From positions 1-8,807 of the forward strand of contig JANWID010000051.1 of the NCBI GenBank assembly GCA_025450095.1: 8,807 bases of DNA, in the 5' to 3' direction. Under the pieces are notes generated by a model that was given only the letters and a program-made list of their open reading frames with translations, was not told the DNA's origin and made no database searches. Position 1 is the stretch's first letter, and each line of letters opens with the position of its first letter. This stretch comes from Bacteroidia bacterium (GTDB lineage: Bacteria > Bacteroidota > Bacteroidia > AKYH767-A > OLB10). Shown here piece after piece: positions 6,915 through 8,807 of this stretch. Both the position numbers and the translations under genes were made by a program.

Positions 6915-8036
6915 ATGAGCAAGATAAAGATCCTGGTAGTAGAAGACGAGTCAATTGTCGCCAAAGACATTCAGAATACACTGATCCGGTTGGGATACGA
7001 TGTTCCTGCAACGGCTTCGAACGCGGTGAGTGCATTTCAAAAATTGGAGGATATCCGGCCGGATCTCGTTTTCCTTGATATCAAACTGAAAGGTGATGTT
7101 GACGGAATCCAGATTGCTGAAAAAATTAAATCCAATTACGACATACCCGTTATTTTCTTAACCTCATTCGTTGATAAAGGCACTCTCGACCGGGCAAAGG
7201 TTACCGAACCTTATGGATATATTGTTAAGCCTTTCAATGAATCCGATTTGCAGACAACGGTGGAAATGGCTCTTTATAAATTTGAAAAGGACAAAGAGAC
7301 CAAATACAGCAAGGAACGATATGAAAATGCGCTTTTGAATCTCGATGAAGCCATCATTATCCTTGATACTAATTATGCAGTAACATTTCTGAACCCCAAA
7401 GCAGAAAACCTTGCCGGTTACGGTAATGAAACCGCAATGGGCAAAAGTCTTTTCAGCCTGGTAACATTTACTGAAGAAAACGGGACTGAACTTACTCGTG
7501 ATCTCATGGCTCAGAAAGTTATGCACGATAAGTTGTATGAACTGAATAATGCAACGATAACTTTCCTTCGGAGCCAGGAATCACAAAAATGTGACCTTAC
7601 CGTATCACCGGTAAGGGATGAAAAAGATAACCTGATTGGTTATGCTTTTGTTGTTCGTAAACCCGGAACAAAAACAGCGACAGCAACAGCAGCCAGCACC
7701 GAACAAATGGAAAGCATGGTGATTCAGAATTCTTTTTTTGTAAAGAAGGGTTCTATGCTTGTCAAAGTTTTTCTTGAAAACATCAACTGGATCCAGGCTA
7801 TGGATAACTATGTTATTATTCAGACCAATGCCGATAAATTCGTAGTACATTCCACTATGAAAGATATCGAATCAAAACTTCCGGTTGAAAAATTCCTCAG
7901 AGTCCACCGTTCCTTCATTATACCAATTGAAAAAATTAATGTCCTCGATGAGAACACGGTTCAGATTGGTGATAAAACCATACCTGTGGGAAAATCATAT
8001 AAGGACGCTTTTATGAATCGGCTTAATTTTCTTTAA
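6915..8036 (+). CDS. Response regulator with REC-PAS-LytTR domain order
   Basis: A 373-residue cytoplasmic transcription regulator. The receiver domain spans residues 1-120: acidic pocket E10/D11, phosphoacceptor D55 in 'LVFLDIKLKG', T83 and 'KP' at 105-106, all intact. A PAS-like domain covers about 136-248 ('YENALLNLDEAIIILDTNYAVTFLN' pattern, written here as Y136 through N160, then 'GYGNETAMGKS'). A Thr/Ala-rich linker at 250-262 leads to a LytTR DNA-binding domain at about 274-373, with 'INWIQAMDNYVIIQT', 'LPVEKFLRVHRSFII' and 'IPVGKSYKDAF' motifs. LytTR domains bind direct repeats upstream of target promoters. The gene lies 98 bases after the sensor kinase on the same strand, so they are presumably a cognate pair: H946 of the kinase to D55 here. 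Most LytTR regulators are REC-LytTR of about 240 residues, so the extra PAS is notable. No Shine-Dalgarno is visible. A strong hairpin terminator follows 18 bases after the stop. Confidence 0.93.
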   Translation: MSKIKILVVEDESIVAKDIQNTLIRLGYDVPATASNAVSAFQKLEDIRPDLVFLDIKLKGDVDGIQIAEKIKSNYDIPVIFLTSFVDKGTLDRAKVTEPYGYIVKPFNESDLQTTVEMALYKFEKDKETKYSKERYENALLNLDEAIIILDTNYAVTFLNPKAENLAGYGNETAMGKSLFSLVTFTEENGTELTRDLMAQKVMHDKLYELNNATITFLRSQESQKCDLTVSPVRDEKDNLIGYAFVVRKPGTKTATATAASTEQMESMVIQNSFFVKKGSMLVKVFLENINWIQAMDNYVIIQTNADKFVVHSTMKDIESKLPVEKFLRVHRSFIIPIEKINVLDENTVQIGDKTIPVGKSYKDAFMNRLNFL

Positions 8037-8054
8037 GAAAAATAAAAGGCAAAA

Positions 8055-8082
8055 AAAAAGTCCCGGATGTCCGGGACTTTTT
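8055..8082. terminator. Bidirectional intrinsic terminator between the response regulator and dnaK
   Basis: A GC-rich 7-bp stem (GTCCCGG at 8060-8066, CCGGGAC at 8071-8077) with an ATGT loop is flanked by A5 on the left and T5 on the right, which can extend the stem to 12 bp. Poly-A precedes and T-run follows, so either strand yields a hairpin plus U-tract. It lies 18 bases after the + strand regulator stop and 13 bases from the minus-strand dnaK stop, exactly where a shared terminator for convergent genes is expected. Confidence 0.92.
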
Positions 8083-8095
8083 CATTTTATCAAAT

Positions 8096-8807
8096 TTATT
8101 TTTTGTCTTCTTTCACTTCTTCGAAATCAACATCGGTAACATTTCCATCGCTACCCTGCTCTTTAGCAGTATCTGTTGGTTGTCCCTGCGCGGCACCTTC
8201 AGCACCACCCTGCGATGCTTTGTACATTTCTTCAGAAGCAGTTTGCCATGCAGCATTCAGGCCGGCCATTGCCGTATCGATACCTGCAATGTTCCTGTTT
8301 TTATGCGCTTCCTTCAGTTCTTCGAGAGCCTTTTCAATCGGTTGTTTCTTATCTGCTGAGAGCTTATCGCCAAATTCTTTCAGCTGCTTTTCAGTCTGGA
8401 AAATAAGGGAATCAGCCTGGTTAATTTTTTCTACTTCTTCTTTAGCTTTGCGATCCGTTTCAGCATTTGCTTCAGCTTCCTGTTTCATCTTCTTAATCTC
8501 TGCTTCAGTCAATCCAGACGAAGCTTCGATACGGATGTTTTGACTCTTAGCTGTAGCCTTATCTTTAGCTGTTACGTGAAGAATACCATTTGCGTCGATA
8601 TCAAAAGTTACTTCGACCTGCGGAATGCCCCGTGGTGCTGGCGGAATACCATCGAGATGGAAACGACCAATTGTGCGGTTATCTTTTGCCATCGGACGCT
8701 CACCCTGAAGAATGTGAATCTCTACCGAAGGCTGATTGTCTGACGCTGTAGAAAATACTTCACTCTTCTTCGTTGGAATAGTTGTATTCGATTCAATAAG
8801 TTTGGTG
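8096..8807 (-). CDS. dnaK: Chaperone DnaK (Hsp70), C-terminal 236 residues; 5' part beyond window
   Basis: The minus-strand frame is open from the window edge; the internal Met at 8690-8692 is not the start. The visible portion begins in the substrate-binding beta-sandwich with '[14 protein letters not shown]', '[10 protein letters not shown]' and '[12 protein letters not shown]', then '[26 protein letters not shown]', quoted here in parts: '[14 protein letters not shown]' and '[10 protein letters not shown]'. It continues with the linker '[15 protein letters not shown]' and the helical lid, then a Gly/Ala/Gln-rich disordered tail ending in '[12 protein letters not shown]', comparable to E. 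coli 'DAEFEEVKDKK'. Hsp70 DnaK binds unfolded peptides in an ATP-regulated cycle with DnaJ and GrpE in the cytoplasm. The nucleotide-binding domain lies outside the window. It is convergent with the response regulator and shares the hairpin terminator. Confidence 0.98.
   Translation of the reverse strand, partial: TKLIESNTTIPTKKSEVFSTASDNQPSVEIHILQGERPMAKDNRTIGRFHLDGIPPAPRGIPQVEVTFDIDANGILHVTAKDKATAKSQNIRIEASSGLTEAEIKKMKQEAEANAETDRKAKEEVEKINQADSLIFQTEKQLKEFGDKLSADKKQPIEKALEELKEAHKNRNIAGIDTAMAGLNAAWQTASEEMYKASQGGAEGAAQGQPTDTAKEQGSDGNVTDVDFEEVKEDKK

Noticed and set aside
7164..7526. 120-codon minus-strand open frame inside the response regulator
   Set aside because: It is fully covered by the REC and PAS coding sequence on the + strand and has no recognisable domain.
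8067..8543. 158-codon + strand open frame opposite dnaK
   Set aside because: It lies wholly antisense to a clear dnaK frame, has Ser/Cys/Phe-rich composition typical of a complementary shadow, and overlaps the terminator hairpin.

Overview
The window (about 8.8 kb, moderately AT-rich) looks like a chromosomal segment of a Bacteroidota bacterium. Several things point there: the tandem Reg_prop/Y_Y_Y sensor architecture, the gene order DUF2520 - KdsC-like phosphatase - UbiA-family prenyltransferase - Maf, the absence of clear Shine-Dalgarno sequences before the genes, and the LytTR-type response regulator paired with a HisKA_2 kinase. I cannot place it below phylum level.

Region 1 (1-3315, + strand) is a tightly packed gene run with no sign of interruption. 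It holds the C-terminal half of a Rossmann/DUF2520 protein (cut by the window start), a KdsC-like HAD phosphatase, a UbiA-family prenyltransferase of the geranylgeranylglyceryl-phosphate prenyltransferase type, a Maf nucleotide pyrophosphatase and an EamA/DMT-family transporter. Stop and start codons overlap at 916-919 (ATGA) and 2437 (TAATG), and the other gaps are 13 and 42 bases. This suggests one operon with an envelope and lipid flavour. A weak hairpin with a T-run follows it.

Region 2 (3403-8036, + strand) is a two-component signalling pair. The sensor is 1137 residues long: signal peptide, 14 recognisable Reg_prop blades (consistent with two seven-bladed beta-propellers), Y_Y_Y domain, one membrane helix, coiled coil, PAS, HisKA_2 and HATPase_c. 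It lacks the receiver and AraC output fused to it in the classical hybrid systems of this phylum. The output is instead a separate protein 98 bases downstream with the order REC-PAS-LytTR. The gap between the two genes holds an interrupted inverted repeat and a match to the Bacteroidota -7 promoter element.

Region 3 (8055-8807) has a strong, symmetrical hairpin terminator. It separates the response regulator from the convergent 3' end of dnaK on the minus strand, whose 5' part lies beyond the window.

I found no rRNA, tRNA, CRISPR array, insertion sequence or phage gene. The most interesting element is the split Reg_prop sensor / REC-PAS-LytTR pair. Its individual domains are known, but its signal and target genes cannot be read from this window.
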